64,000 bases of DNA from Actinomadura barringtoniae (GTDB taxonomy: Bacteria; Actinomycetota; Actinomycetes; Streptosporangiales; Streptosporangiaceae): positions 1 to 64,000 of the forward strand of contig NZ_JAGEOJ010000029.1 in NCBI RefSeq assembly GCF_017573505.1. Direction: 5' to 3'. The translations under genes were made by a program, and so were the position numbers. Below are positions 35,186 through 43,759 of the stretch, piece after piece. Under the pieces are notes generated by a model. The model made no database searches, had not been told where the DNA came from, and was given only the letters and a program-made list of their open reading frames with translations. The number at the start of each line of letters is the position of its first letter. Within the stretch, counting starts at the first letter, position 1.

Positions 35186-37360
35186 TCACCACCACGGAGG
35201 GCGGTATTCGTCGTCCTCGCCGGGGCCGGGGCGTTCCTCGGGCTTGTGCTCCGGCGGCTGTACGTAGGGGCCCGCGCCGGACGGAGGGGCCGCGGGCCGG
35301 TCGTCCGCCGGAGGTACGGAGGGCTGGTTCCATCCGTCGAGAGGACCAGGGTCCTCCAGCGCGCTGCGGCGGAACCTCTCCCAGCTCGCGTCGTCCAGCG
35401 GGTCTTCGGGCGCCGGGGGCGCCGGGGGTGCCGGGGGTCCGCTCGGCGGCTGGTCGTCCGCCGCGGCGGCCGGGTCGAACGGGCCGAGACCGTTGAGCCT
35501 GCCGTGGCCGTTCGTCGCGCCATGACCGTTCGCGTCGTGGCCGTTGCTGCCGTGACCGTTCAGCCCGTGGCCATTGGCGTAGCCGTTGGTGTGACCGTTG
35601 CCGCCGGCGTCATTGTGCTGTCCGACGATGTACGGGCGGAGATCGCCGGGCTGGAACGGCGTGGGAAGCCCGTGCTCGGCTCGCTCGGAGTTGGCGTTCG
35701 CGTCCGGGACCGGCGGCCAGACGGGATGGTCGGGACGCTCGTTCGCGGCCACCGGGGGCGTCGCGAAGACGTCGGGCGTGCCGGGCGTTCCCGGCGGGAC
35801 CGTGCCGTTGCCGGGGCCGGTGCCGTTCCCCGGACCGGGCAGGACCTCGGTGCTCTGGAAGACCGGGGAGCCTGCGGGTCCCGCGACGGCGCCTCCGCCT
35901 CCACCGCCGGGCATCGCGGCACCGACGGGCTCGCGCGGCATGCTGGGCCCGGCCTGGTAGTCGGGGATCGCGTCATCGTCGTACGGGTCGTCGTCCTCGG
36001 GCCTGCGGCGCTGCCGCCAGCCGAGGACCACGCCGAGAAGGACCAGGACCGCGCCGCCGCCGAGGACCACGATCCACAGCAGCCCCGGGCCGCTCTCACC
36101 GGCGGCGTCGGCGACGGGCTTCGTCGAGGCCTGTGTCCGCGGCGCCGCGCCCGGCCCGTGCTCGGCCTTGTTGATCCTGTTGGCGGCCACGATCGTGCGG
36201 GCCGCGTCCAGCGTGCCGGGGCAGGTACCGATGTCGCCCGCCTGCGGCTTCGGCACCGAGCCCTGGACGAGCGCCTGCTTGACCTCGTCCGGGGTGAGCC
36301 TCGGGTAGCGGGCGCGGACGAGCGCGACCACGCCCGCGACGATCGCCGACGACGGGCTGGTGCCCGTTCCGACGACGTAGCCGCCGCTGGCGTCCGCGCT
36401 GACGATCTCGACGCCCGGCGCGCAGACCGCCACGTAGGAGTGGCGGTTGCTGTCCTTCCAGAGCCTGCCGCGGTTGTCCAGGGCCCCGACCGCGATCACG
36501 CCCTGGTAGGCGGCGGGGAAGTTCTTGCGGTTGGCGCCCGAGCCGTCGTTGCCGGCGGACGCGATGAGCACGACGCCCTTGCTGAGCGCGTACTTGATCG
36601 CGTCTTCCTCGGGGGCGCTGCCGTCGTAGTAGAGCCGCCCGCCGCCGAGCGACATGTTGATGACGTCCGCGCCGTGGTCGACCGCGTACCGGATCCCCTG
36701 CGCCACCGCGTCGCGGTTGCGGCCGGTCGTGCCGCCGTTGCCGCGCAGCGGGTCGTCGTTCTCCCAGGTCACCCGGATCGACAGGATGCGGCTCATCGGC
36801 GCCACGCCGACGACGCCGCGCGACTGGCCCGGTCCATTGCCGTGGCCGGAGATGATGCTGGCCATCGAGGTGCCGTGCAGGCCCCAGAACTTGCCGCCGG
36901 GCTTGCGGGTGCCGCCGGTGAGATCGGGGCCGGTGATCACGCGTCCGCTGAGGTCGGGGTGGCGCTTGTCGACGCCGGTGTCCAGGACGGCGACGGTGAT
37001 GCCACTGCCCTTGGAGTACTTCCATGCCTTGGGAACGTGCAGAGCGTTCAAATGCCATTCGCGGGCGCGGATCTGGTCGACCGGAGCGTTCCGTACGGCA
37101 CCGGTGGCCGCGCCCTGCGCCGTTCCCTGGGCGGCGTCGCGCGCCGCGGAACCCTTGGCGGCGCTGGCGGCACCGACCTGCGAGCCGGTCCGCTGGGTCG
37201 AGCCGTCCGGCGCGAGCGCGACGGGCACCGCGACGGCGGCGCCCAGCGTCAGCACGGTCAGGGTCGCGGTCGCCCGGGCGCCGAAGCCGGAGGTCTGCCG
37301 CGCACCGAGGCGGGCGGGCGGTCGGGCACGTCCTGAGCGGCGTCGGCCGGCATGGGACAC
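35186..37360 (-). CDS. Membrane-anchored subtilase (S8) with long cytoplasmic tail
   Basis: 724 residues from the GTG after GGGAGGAGG; a longer frame to 37465 lacks a ribosome site. Signal/TM ~30-50, then a protease domain with Asp ~127 (AVLDTGVD), His ~162 (LHGTSMAS), oxyanion Asn ~271 (SAGNDGSG) and Ser ~335 (GTSPSSAIVAG). A TM at ~426-447 (LLWIVVLGGGAVLVLLGVVL) is followed by ~275 residues of disordered cytoplasmic tail, including NGHG-type Asn/Gly/His repeats and Pro-rich stretches. The layout resembles mycosins of type VII secretion, but there are no ESX genes nearby. The Pro that normally follows the Ser motif is Ala here. Confidence 0.88.
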   Translation of the reverse strand: MSHAGRRRSGRARPPARLGARQTSGFGARATATLTVLTLGAAVAVPVALAPDGSTQRTGSQVGAASAAKGSAARDAAQGTAQGAATGAVRNAPVDQIRAREWHLNALHVPKAWKYSKGSGITVAVLDTGVDKRHPDLSGRVITGPDLTGGTRKPGGKFWGLHGTSMASIISGHGNGPGQSRGVVGVAPMSRILSIRVTWENDDPLRGNGGTTGRNRDAVAQGIRYAVDHGADVINMSLGGGRLYYDGSAPEEDAIKYALSKGVVLIASAGNDGSGANRKNFPAAYQGVIAVGALDNRGRLWKDSNRHSYVAVCAPGVEIVSADASGGYVVGTGTSPSSAIVAGVVALVRARYPRLTPDEVKQALVQGSVPKPQAGDIGTCPGTLDAARTIVAANRINKAEHGPGAAPRTQASTKPVADAAGESGPGLLWIVVLGGGAVLVLLGVVLGWRQRRRPEDDDPYDDDAIPDYQAGPSMPREPVGAAMPGGGGGGAVAGPAGSPVFQSTEVLPGPGNGTGPGNGTVPPGTPGTPDVFATPPVAANERPDHPVWPPVPDANANSERAEHGLPTPFQPGDLRPYIVGQHNDAGGNGHTNGYANGHGLNGHGSNGHDANGHGATNGHGRLNGLGPFDPAAAADDQPPSGPPAPPAPPAPEDPLDDASWERFRRSALEDPGPLDGWNQPSVPPADDRPAAPPSGAGPYVQPPEHKPEERPGPGEDDEYRPPWW

Positions 37361-37828
37361 GCCACCGCACCTCCTCCCGACCCGTCGGCCGTGGTCCATG
37401 TGGGGCACGTCCCGCGGACGGGCGAAGGCGGGCATCAAGCGACGAACCCGCGTGCGCACCGGCATCGGCCGTCACCGCGGGCCCAGTCCCTCTTCCCGCC
37501 CCACCGAACCCTTGGGACGCGAGGAATCATTCTGCCATGTAGAACGACCTAGGCTCGGGCACTCGTCACATTAGGGCACGGTCCAGGACAGCTCAGCGCT
37601 CATCCGGATCTTCCTCTCGCCGTACACGACCTGCCCTAACTCGGACGCGCTGTGGGCTACACCTCAATTACGGCCCGTACTGCCCCACCGAAGACACCCG
37701 CGCGCGCCGCCCGGGATCGGCCCTGGGATCGGCCCGCGCGGGCGCGCAGGATCGGTTTCGGACGGGCGCGCGGGCGCGCGTTCGGACGGGCGCGCGGGGC
37801 GCCGGGCGAGCGCGCGGGGCGCGCGGGA
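37361..37828. other. 468-bp intergenic region with GC repeats
   Basis: This holds the upstream region of the leftward subtilase gene and the 3' flank of the next leftward gene. At 37750-37825 it contains imperfect direct repeats built on CGGACGGGCGCGCGGG. No gene with a convincing ribosome site or codon pattern was found on either strand. Confidence 0.5.
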
Positions 37829-38320
37829 TCAGGTGCAGGTGCCGTACGGGCGGTCGCAGTGGACGAGGGCGCCGCCGAGCGCCGGACGGATCTTGCCGAT
37901 CAGGTCGTCCGGGCCGGTGACCAGCCAGTTCGGGCCTTGGAGGAGCGCGAAGGCGTTCTGCTCGCCGAGCGTGCTCTGCCCGATGCCGGTCTTCCAGCTC
38001 TCCAGCGCGGTGGCCATGGTCAGGCCCGACGTGCCGCCGAGGACGATCGCCGCGACGTAGCGCCCGCCATACCGGCACTCGACGCGCGCCGGGTCGAGGC
38101 TGCAGCCGCTCGCCCCGCCTCCGCGCAGCTGGGCCGCGATCTCCTTGGCGTTCTCGTACGAACGGGCCGGGCGGACGGCGGCGCTGCTGTCGCCTTTGCC
38201 GTCACCGCCCTTGCCGCTGCCGCCGACGTCGTCGAAGGCGAGGAGGGCTGAGACGCCGGCGGTCGCGAGCGCCGTTCCGGCGACGGCGCCGGCCAGGGCG
38301 ATCAGGGGCTTGCGCTTCAT
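37829..38320 (-). CDS. Secreted or membrane-anchored protein, unknown
   Basis: 163 residues from the ATG giving MKRKPLIALAGAVAGTALAT, a signal peptide or N-terminal anchor. The mature part is Gly-rich at first, then compact with four Cys (GCSLDPARVECRYGG and VHCDRPYGTC), consistent with two disulfides outside the cell. A longer open frame upstream passes through a 12-bp repeat array and is not used; an ATG 12 bases upstream is possible. No family recognised. Confidence 0.7.
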   Translation of the reverse strand: MKRKPLIALAGAVAGTALATAGVSALLAFDDVGGSGKGGDGKGDSSAAVRPARSYENAKEIAAQLRGGGASGCSLDPARVECRYGGRYVAAIVLGGTSGLTMATALESWKTGIGQSTLGEQNAFALLQGPNWLVTGPDDLIGKIRPALGGALVHCDRPYGTCT

Positions 38321-38358
38321 GGCGCCCAGCATGCCGTACTCGCGAGTAACTTGCCGCT

Positions 38359-38430
38359 GACGCCGGTCCTGACGCCGGTCCTGACGCCGGTCCTGGCGCC
38401 GGTCCGGGCGCCGGTCCGGGCGCCCGCCCA
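38359..38430. repeat. 12-bp tandem repeat, about six units
   Basis: Three copies of GACGCCGGTCCT, then GGCGCCGGTCCG twice and a diverged unit, directly upstream of the leftward secreted-protein gene. The rest of the 38321-38613 gap is similarly GC-repetitive with no gene. Confidence 0.85.
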
Positions 38431-38613
38431 GGCCCCCGCCCGAGCGGGGGGCCTGGCGGGGGCCTGAGCGGGCACGTCTCGTTCCTGCCGTACGCGCCCC
38501 GGAGCGGCCCCCCGAGCGGCCCCCGAGGCGGACACCGAGGCGGACACCGAAGCGTCCGCCGGAACGCGAACCGGAGCGGGCGCCTGACCTTCGCGTCCCT
38601 GCCGCGCGGGGGC

Positions 38614-40281
38614 TCAATGGGATCCCGCCCCGGTCATGGCCCGCACGGTCAACTCGTCGTAACGGCCGACGTCCTCGACCTTCGCGCGCCCTAGGAACGT
38701 TCCGGCGATGGCGCACAGGAAGCCGATCGGGATCGACACGATGCCCGGGTTCTCCAGGGGGAAGACGTGGAAGTCCACGCCCACCGGGAACAGCGACAGG
38801 CTCTTGCCGGTGACCGGATCGACCTTCCCCGACACGATCGGCGAGGCCGCGACCAGCACCAGCGAGCTGATCAGCCCGCCGTAGATCCCGGCCACCACCC
38901 CGGTCGTGTTGAACCGCTTCCAGAACAGCGTCAGCACGATCGCCGGCAGGTTGGCCGCGGCAGCCATCGCGAACGCCAGCGCCACCAGGAACGCGACGTT
39001 GAGGTTCTGCGCGGCGACCGCGAGCCCGATGGCCAGCGAGCCGATCAGGAACGCCGAGAGCCGCGCGACGCCGACCTCCTGCGACTCGCGGGCCCGCCCG
39101 AACATCAGCACGTGGCCGAAGAAGTCGTGCGCGAGCGAGGTCGAGGACGCCAGCACCAGCCCGGACACCACGGCGAGGATCGTGGCGAACGCCACGGACG
39201 CGATGAAGGCCAGCAGGATGTCTCCCCCGAGGCGGCCGCCGACGTGCTCGCCGAGCGCCCGCGCCAACTGCGGCGCCGCGGTGTTGCCCGACGGGTCCTG
39301 GGCGACGATCGCCTTGCGCCCGACCAGCGCGGTGGCACCGAAGCCGAGCGCGAGCGTCATCAGGTAGAACGCCCCGACCAGCCCGATCGCCCAGTTGACG
39401 GACGTACGGGCGGCGCGGGCGTCGGGCACGGTGAAGAAGCGCGTCACGATGTGCGGCAAGCCCGCCGTACCGAGTACCAGGGCCAGCGCCAGGCTGATGA
39501 AGTCGAGCTTGTTGACGATGGTCTGGTACGGGTCGGCGGGCACGTCCTTGCCGTAGCGCAGCCCCGGTTCGAGGAACGCCCTGGACCTGCCGCTGGCCTC
39601 GGCCGCCGACCCGAGCATCGAGCTCACGTTGAACCCGAAGCGGGCCAGGACCAGCGCGGTCAGCACGGTGGCCCCAGCCATCAGCAGCACGGCCTTGACG
39701 ATCTGCACCCAGGTCGTCGCCTTCATACCGCCGAACATGACGTAAACGATCATCAGCGCCCCGACCGCGACGATCGTGACCGTCTTGGCCGTCCCCGCCG
39801 ACAGGCCGAAGAACCGTTCACCCGCGTGGATTCCCAGCAGGAGTGACACCAGCGCCCCCGCGCCCACCATCTGCGCCAGCAGGTAGAAGACCGAGACGGT
39901 CAGCGTCGAGACGGCCGCCGCGGTCCGCACCGGCGGCCGGCGCATCCGGTACGCCAGAACGTCGGCCATCGTGAAGCGGCCCACGTTCCGCATCAGCTCG
40001 ACCAGCAGCAGCGTGAGCAGCCACGCGACCAGGAAGCCGATCGAGTAGAGGAAGCCGTCGTACCCCGACAGCGCGATGATCCCCGCGATGCCCAGGAACG
40101 AGGCCGCCGACATGTAGTCGCCCGCGAGCGCGATCCCGTTCTGCGGGCCGGAGAAGACCCGCCCGCCCGCGTAGAAGTCGTCCACGCCTCTCGTCGTGAC
40201 GCGCGCCCAGATCGTGATCCCGAGCGTGAGCAGGACGAACACGACGAAGAGCCCGAACGTCAGGATGCGGCCGTCCATCAC
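38614..40281 (-). CDS. Sodium/solute symporter, ActP/MctC-type (monocarboxylate uptake)
   Basis: 555 residues with about thirteen TM segments. SSS-family signatures include DDFYAGGRVFSGPQNGIALA, GDYMSAASFLGIAGIIAL and the TM8 region GTAGLPHIVTRFFTV. ActP-like members take up acetate, pyruvate or other short monocarboxylates with Na+. The start ATG overlaps the DUF485 stop by four bases, the usual pairing for acetate permeases, supporting the assignment. The exact substrate is not readable. Confidence 0.92.
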   Translation of the reverse strand: MMDGRILTFGLFVVFVLLTLGITIWARVTTRGVDDFYAGGRVFSGPQNGIALAGDYMSAASFLGIAGIIALSGYDGFLYSIGFLVAWLLTLLLVELMRNVGRFTMADVLAYRMRRPPVRTAAAVSTLTVSVFYLLAQMVGAGALVSLLLGIHAGERFFGLSAGTAKTVTIVAVGALMIVYVMFGGMKATTWVQIVKAVLLMAGATVLTALVLARFGFNVSSMLGSAAEASGRSRAFLEPGLRYGKDVPADPYQTIVNKLDFISLALALVLGTAGLPHIVTRFFTVPDARAARTSVNWAIGLVGAFYLMTLALGFGATALVGRKAIVAQDPSGNTAAPQLARALGEHVGGRLGGDILLAFIASVAFATILAVVSGLVLASSTSLAHDFFGHVLMFGRARESQEVGVARLSAFLIGSLAIGLAVAAQNLNVAFLVALAFAMAAAANLPAIVLTLFWKRFNTTGVVAGIYGGLISSLVLVAASPIVSGKVDPVTGKSLSLFPVGVDFHVFPLENPGIVSIPIGFLCAIAGTFLGRAKVEDVGRYDELTVRAMTGAGSH

Positions 40282-40823
40282 AGCCCCCCGAATCCGGGCC
40301 GCCGCATCCCGTCCTGCCGACCGTCCCGCCGGCCGTCCCGGCGCGTGTCCTTCGCGTGCTTCCCCCTGCGCGGCTCAACGACCGCGTGCCGCCCGCGCTG
40401 CCCCTGCTGGTCTTGCCGACCCTGCTGATCTTGCTGGCCTTGCCGCCGGCGATGCCCCCGTTGGCCTCCCGCGGTCAAGCGCGCCTGGCCCGCTCGGGCC
40501 GCCTCCTCCCGCAGCTGCGCGGTGAGCGGATCGATCGAGCGCCTGCTGTAGTGCGAATACCACCAGGCCAGCACGAACGTGGAGGCGAACTGGAGCACCC
40601 CTAGCACCAGCGCCACGTTCACGTTGCCGACCACCTGCCGCGCCATGAATCCCCGCGCGAACGCCGACAGCGCGACGTACGCCAGGTACCACCCCAAGAA
40701 CGCGACGGCCGTTCCCAGCGCGAGCCGCCGGTAACGCACCTTGGCCACCAGGAATCTCTCGTCCTGAGCCATCACCGCGTACCGCCAGGCATCCCGCCCC
40801 GAAGGCATTGAGTCCCAGACCAT
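40278..40823 (-). CDS. DUF485 membrane protein, partner of the symporter
   Basis: 181 residues, ATG after GGGGAGGGCCGG. Two TM segments (GTAVAFLGWYLAYVALSAF and VALVLGVLQFASTFVLAWWY) with the ARGFMARQVVGNVNV loop, the DUF485 pattern found beside actP (YjcH type). The C-terminal 75 residues are an unusual Gln/Arg/Gly-rich tail (GQQDQQGRQDQQGQRG) from short DNA repeats. It is translationally coupled to the symporter and probably aids its assembly. Confidence 0.88.
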   Translation of the reverse strand: MVWDSMPSGRDAWRYAVMAQDERFLVAKVRYRRLALGTAVAFLGWYLAYVALSAFARGFMARQVVGNVNVALVLGVLQFASTFVLAWWYSHYSRRSIDPLTAQLREEAARAGQARLTAGGQRGHRRRQGQQDQQGRQDQQGQRGRHAVVEPRRGKHAKDTRRDGRRDGRQDGMRRPGFGGL

Positions 40824-41047
40824 CCGGCCCTCCCCGACTCGCCATGACTCTATGTAGTTACATCACTCCAATATGAGATCAGAGGATCTCGGGGCTTACG
40901 GGGGAATTCGCGAGATTGGCGGCTAAACGTCCGCGCGGAACGCCGCCCTACCTGGGCAAACCCGGACAGACCGGCGCCCGTGGGTGGGTGCCGGTCCGTC
41001 TGAGGCTGAGGTCGTTCCGGGGTGGGGTCAGGTTGGATCAGGTGGGG

Positions 41048-41854
41048 TCAACCGTGAGCGGACAGAACTTCACGCAGCCGCTCGGCAAAGCGCGCGGGCT
41101 CCTCGGCCATGCCGGTGTGGCCGCCGGGGAACATCGCCGGCTCGTTCCCGAGGATCTCGGCGAGGGCGCGCGACGCGCGGTCGCAGAGCTCTCCCGCGGA
41201 GTCCTCGCCGATGCCGACCAGCACGTTCGCCGCGCGCAGCCGGTCCGGGTCGATGCGGTGGCCGACGGTCGCGCGCATCTCGTGGGCGAACCAGCGCCGT
41301 TCGTCGGCCAGCGCCTGCGGCTCGCGGTCACCGCCGAACACCGACTGGAGCACCGGTTCGGGCATGTCGATGTTGGCCTGCTTCATGAACAGCCGCCAGG
41401 CCCCGAGCGTGTCGCCGGTCGCGTGGATCGCGATCATCTCCTCGGTCCCCTCGAGGAGCTCGGCCCGGTCCTCGAGCAGGTCCACCAGCGGCGGCTCGTG
41501 CGCGATCGCCAGCCGGACCAGGTCCGGGCGGGTCTCAGCCAGCGCCAGAACGGTCATGGCGCCGCCGCTCGACCCCAGCACCACCGCCGGTCCCGCGTCG
41601 ACGTGCGTGATGAGGCGGGCGAGGTCGTCGGCCCGCAGCCGCGGCGTCGACTCCGACTCCATGTCGTCCAGCGGGCTGCGGTTGATGCCGCGCGGGTCGG
41701 TGGTGAGCACGGTGTGGTCGTTCGCCAGCAGGTCGGCCAGCGGGGCGAACGCGGTCGCGTCCATCGGCGACCCGACCATGGCGATCAGCGGTCCCTGCCC
41801 GCGGACCTCGTAGTGCAGCCGGGCTCCGGGGACGGTCATCGTGTTGGCGATCAT
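41048..41854 (-). CDS. Alpha/beta hydrolase
   Basis: 268 residues. Nucleophile elbow VVLGSSGGAMTVLAL (Ser), catalytic His in FPGGHTGMAEEP, and an oxyanion region in MVGSPMDATAF where the common HG motif is replaced. Cytosolic, with no signal peptide. Likely an esterase or a related hydrolase; substrate unknown. It stands alone, downstream of the racemase-like gene on the same strand. Confidence 0.88.
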   Translation of the reverse strand: MIANTMTVPGARLHYEVRGQGPLIAMVGSPMDATAFAPLADLLANDHTVLTTDPRGINRSPLDDMESESTPRLRADDLARLITHVDAGPAVVLGSSGGAMTVLALAETRPDLVRLAIAHEPPLVDLLEDRAELLEGTEEMIAIHATGDTLGAWRLFMKQANIDMPEPVLQSVFGGDREPQALADERRWFAHEMRATVGHRIDPDRLRAANVLVGIGEDSAGELCDRASRALAEILGNEPAMFPGGHTGMAEEPARFAERLREVLSAHG

Positions 41855-41962
41855 GGTTTCTCCTTGAGGTCGTGGAGGCCGTTTTTCCCGCCTCTCACCC
41901 CTGTGTCGAACGACCGGCCGCCGGATCGACAGACCTCGCGAAAAACTTCGCCCGAGAATCAG

Positions 41963-43645
41963 TTAGAGAATCGTTCGCCCGAAGCCGGACAGGATGAACG
42001 CGGTGATCTGAGCGGCGTTCGCACTGTTCAGGCCGATGACCTGAAGGCCGAGCATCCCGCCGGACGCGGCGATCAGCTCCATCGCCTGATGGGTCTCGCG
42101 GGCGGAGATCCCGTCGGCCCCGGTGACCGAGGCGTCGTAGACGACCACGAACCCCCGCGTCCCCGCCTTCGCGGTCCGGACCGCCTCCCGCATGACCTCC
42201 CTGATCCCGCGGATGTCGATGTCGACGATCGTGTACGCGGCCAGCCCGTTCTCCTTGATGAACGCGGACTCCTCGGGACCGGCCTCGCGCAGCCCGACCA
42301 GGACCGTGTTCTCCGGCGACAGCCCCTCGGCAGCCGGCCTTTCGGCGGCCAGGCCCACTTCGCCCACGGTCGCGCTGAGCCGGATCAGCCCGTACGCATC
42401 GGCGACGCCCTCGACGCGGCCGTCCCCCAGCCGCAGCGGGAGTTCGTCGCCACCCGACTCGTCGCCGCCAGGCTCCCCGAAGCCGAGCTTCGCCAACTGC
42501 TCCGGAAGCCCGGGAACGAGCGCCATGAGTTGCGGATCACCGACCACGCGCACCGAACGCGGCGCGGGCGGTACCTGGTCGTACATCGGATCCTTCTCCA
42601 CGTACTCGGAGGTCATCGCCGCCAGCAGCGCCGCGTACCCCATATGGAAGCCGACGGTGTCGCCGACCTTGGGCAGCGGCCGGACGTCGGCGACGTCGAT
42701 GATCAGGTGATCGCTGGACGCGCCCAGCACCCGCACGCCCGGATCGACCGGCAGCAGCACCTCGACGGCGACGTCCTCGCGTCCGATGTTGAGGATCCCG
42801 CGCGGCCTCAGCCCCCGGTCCTCGAAGACCGGCTTGCCGCCGAACGCGTCGACGCCCGTCTCGCCGATCGGTACCGACGGCTTGACCTTGACCTCCAGCA
42901 GCTCCCCGGTGAGCAGGAACGCGTCGCGATCGAGCGGCTCCCACGGCTGGTCGAAGAAGGTGTCGCGCCCGCCCTGCAGGATGGCCTCGCCGATCCGCAG
43001 GTTGTCGACCCCGGGCGGCATCCGTCCTTCCAGTAGGAACGGCAGGCTGCTGGAGTTGCCGCCGGACACGTACGACAGCCCGACGCCGAACGTCTCCTCG
43101 ATGCTCGCCGCGTACCCGGCCAGCTCCCCCATGTTCTTCTCGGACGGCAGAACGGCCCCGAAGCACGTCAGGTTGGTCCCGATCCCGACGAGCCTCACGC
43201 CGGGCAGGGCCAGTACCCGTTCCACGGTCCACATCAGGTCGTCCGGCCAGACGCCCTCCCGCAGGTCGCCCAGATCCACCATCAGGATGACGTCGTGGAC
43301 CTTGGCCCGGCGTTCGGCCGCCCGGGACAGCTCCTCGATCACCTCGAGCTCGGAGTTGAGGCTGATGTCGGCCAGCCGTACGGTCTCGTCCGCCCGTGAG
43401 AGCGGCGGGCTGCGCAACAACAGGACCGGGCAGTCGAGCCCGCTGCGCCGCAGCCGCCGGATGTTCTCGTACCGGGACTCCCCGATCCCGATGACCCCGC
43501 CCCGCAGCATGGCGCGCGCGACGTGCGGCATCCCGCACGCCCCCTTGGTGACCCCGAAGACTCCGACCCCGTAGGAGCCGCACGCCTGTGTCACGACGCG
43601 CGCGTTCCGTTCGATCACGTCCAGCCGGATGGCGACGCGCGGCAC
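41963..43645 (-). CDS. Alanine/ornithine racemase-like PLP enzyme fused to ureohydrolase-like domain
   Basis: 560 residues from a GTG behind GAGGGGG. Residues ~1-230 are the fold-type-III PLP barrel (Lys34 in FGVTKGACGMP, SYVSGGNSSSLPFL, RIGEAILQGG) and ~235-370 its beta domain, most like the YhfX/ornithine racemase group. Residues ~430-560 resemble the second half of arginase/agmatinase: VLVGLREAGPEESAFIKENG, DIDIRGIREVMREAV, VVYDASVTGADGISARE. In true ureohydrolases the last segment carries the DxD metal ligands; here the second Asp is lost and the GGDHS/DAHxD half is absent. The tail is therefore probably regulatory or structural. Substrate inferred as an amino acid, perhaps ornithine. Confidence 0.78.
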   Translation of the reverse strand: MPRVAIRLDVIERNARVVTQACGSYGVGVFGVTKGACGMPHVARAMLRGGVIGIGESRYENIRRLRRSGLDCPVLLLRSPPLSRADETVRLADISLNSELEVIEELSRAAERRAKVHDVILMVDLGDLREGVWPDDLMWTVERVLALPGVRLVGIGTNLTCFGAVLPSEKNMGELAGYAASIEETFGVGLSYVSGGNSSSLPFLLEGRMPPGVDNLRIGEAILQGGRDTFFDQPWEPLDRDAFLLTGELLEVKVKPSVPIGETGVDAFGGKPVFEDRGLRPRGILNIGREDVAVEVLLPVDPGVRVLGASSDHLIIDVADVRPLPKVGDTVGFHMGYAALLAAMTSEYVEKDPMYDQVPPAPRSVRVVGDPQLMALVPGLPEQLAKLGFGEPGGDESGGDELPLRLGDGRVEGVADAYGLIRLSATVGEVGLAAERPAAEGLSPENTVLVGLREAGPEESAFIKENGLAAYTIVDIDIRGIREVMREAVRTAKAGTRGFVVVYDASVTGADGISARETHQAMELIAASGGMLGLQVIGLNSANAAQITAFILSGFGRTIL

Positions 43646-43759
43646 GGAGGCCCCCTCATCTGCGACAACGCCGGCAGGGGGATGTCCGGCATTTACCCGC
43701 CGCGCCTCACCGCCAATCGCCTGCCACCGTGCCGCACCATGATCCAAATCTGTGCGGGA

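Noticed and set aside
35021..37336. 771-residue plus-strand open frame
   Set aside because: Antisense of the subtilase, whose catalytic triad is clear on the minus strand.
38321..38716. N-terminal extension of the secreted-protein gene up to 38716
   Set aside because: It is Arg/Gly-rich, crosses a 12-bp repeat array and overlaps the symporter; the ATG at 38320 starts a proper signal peptide.
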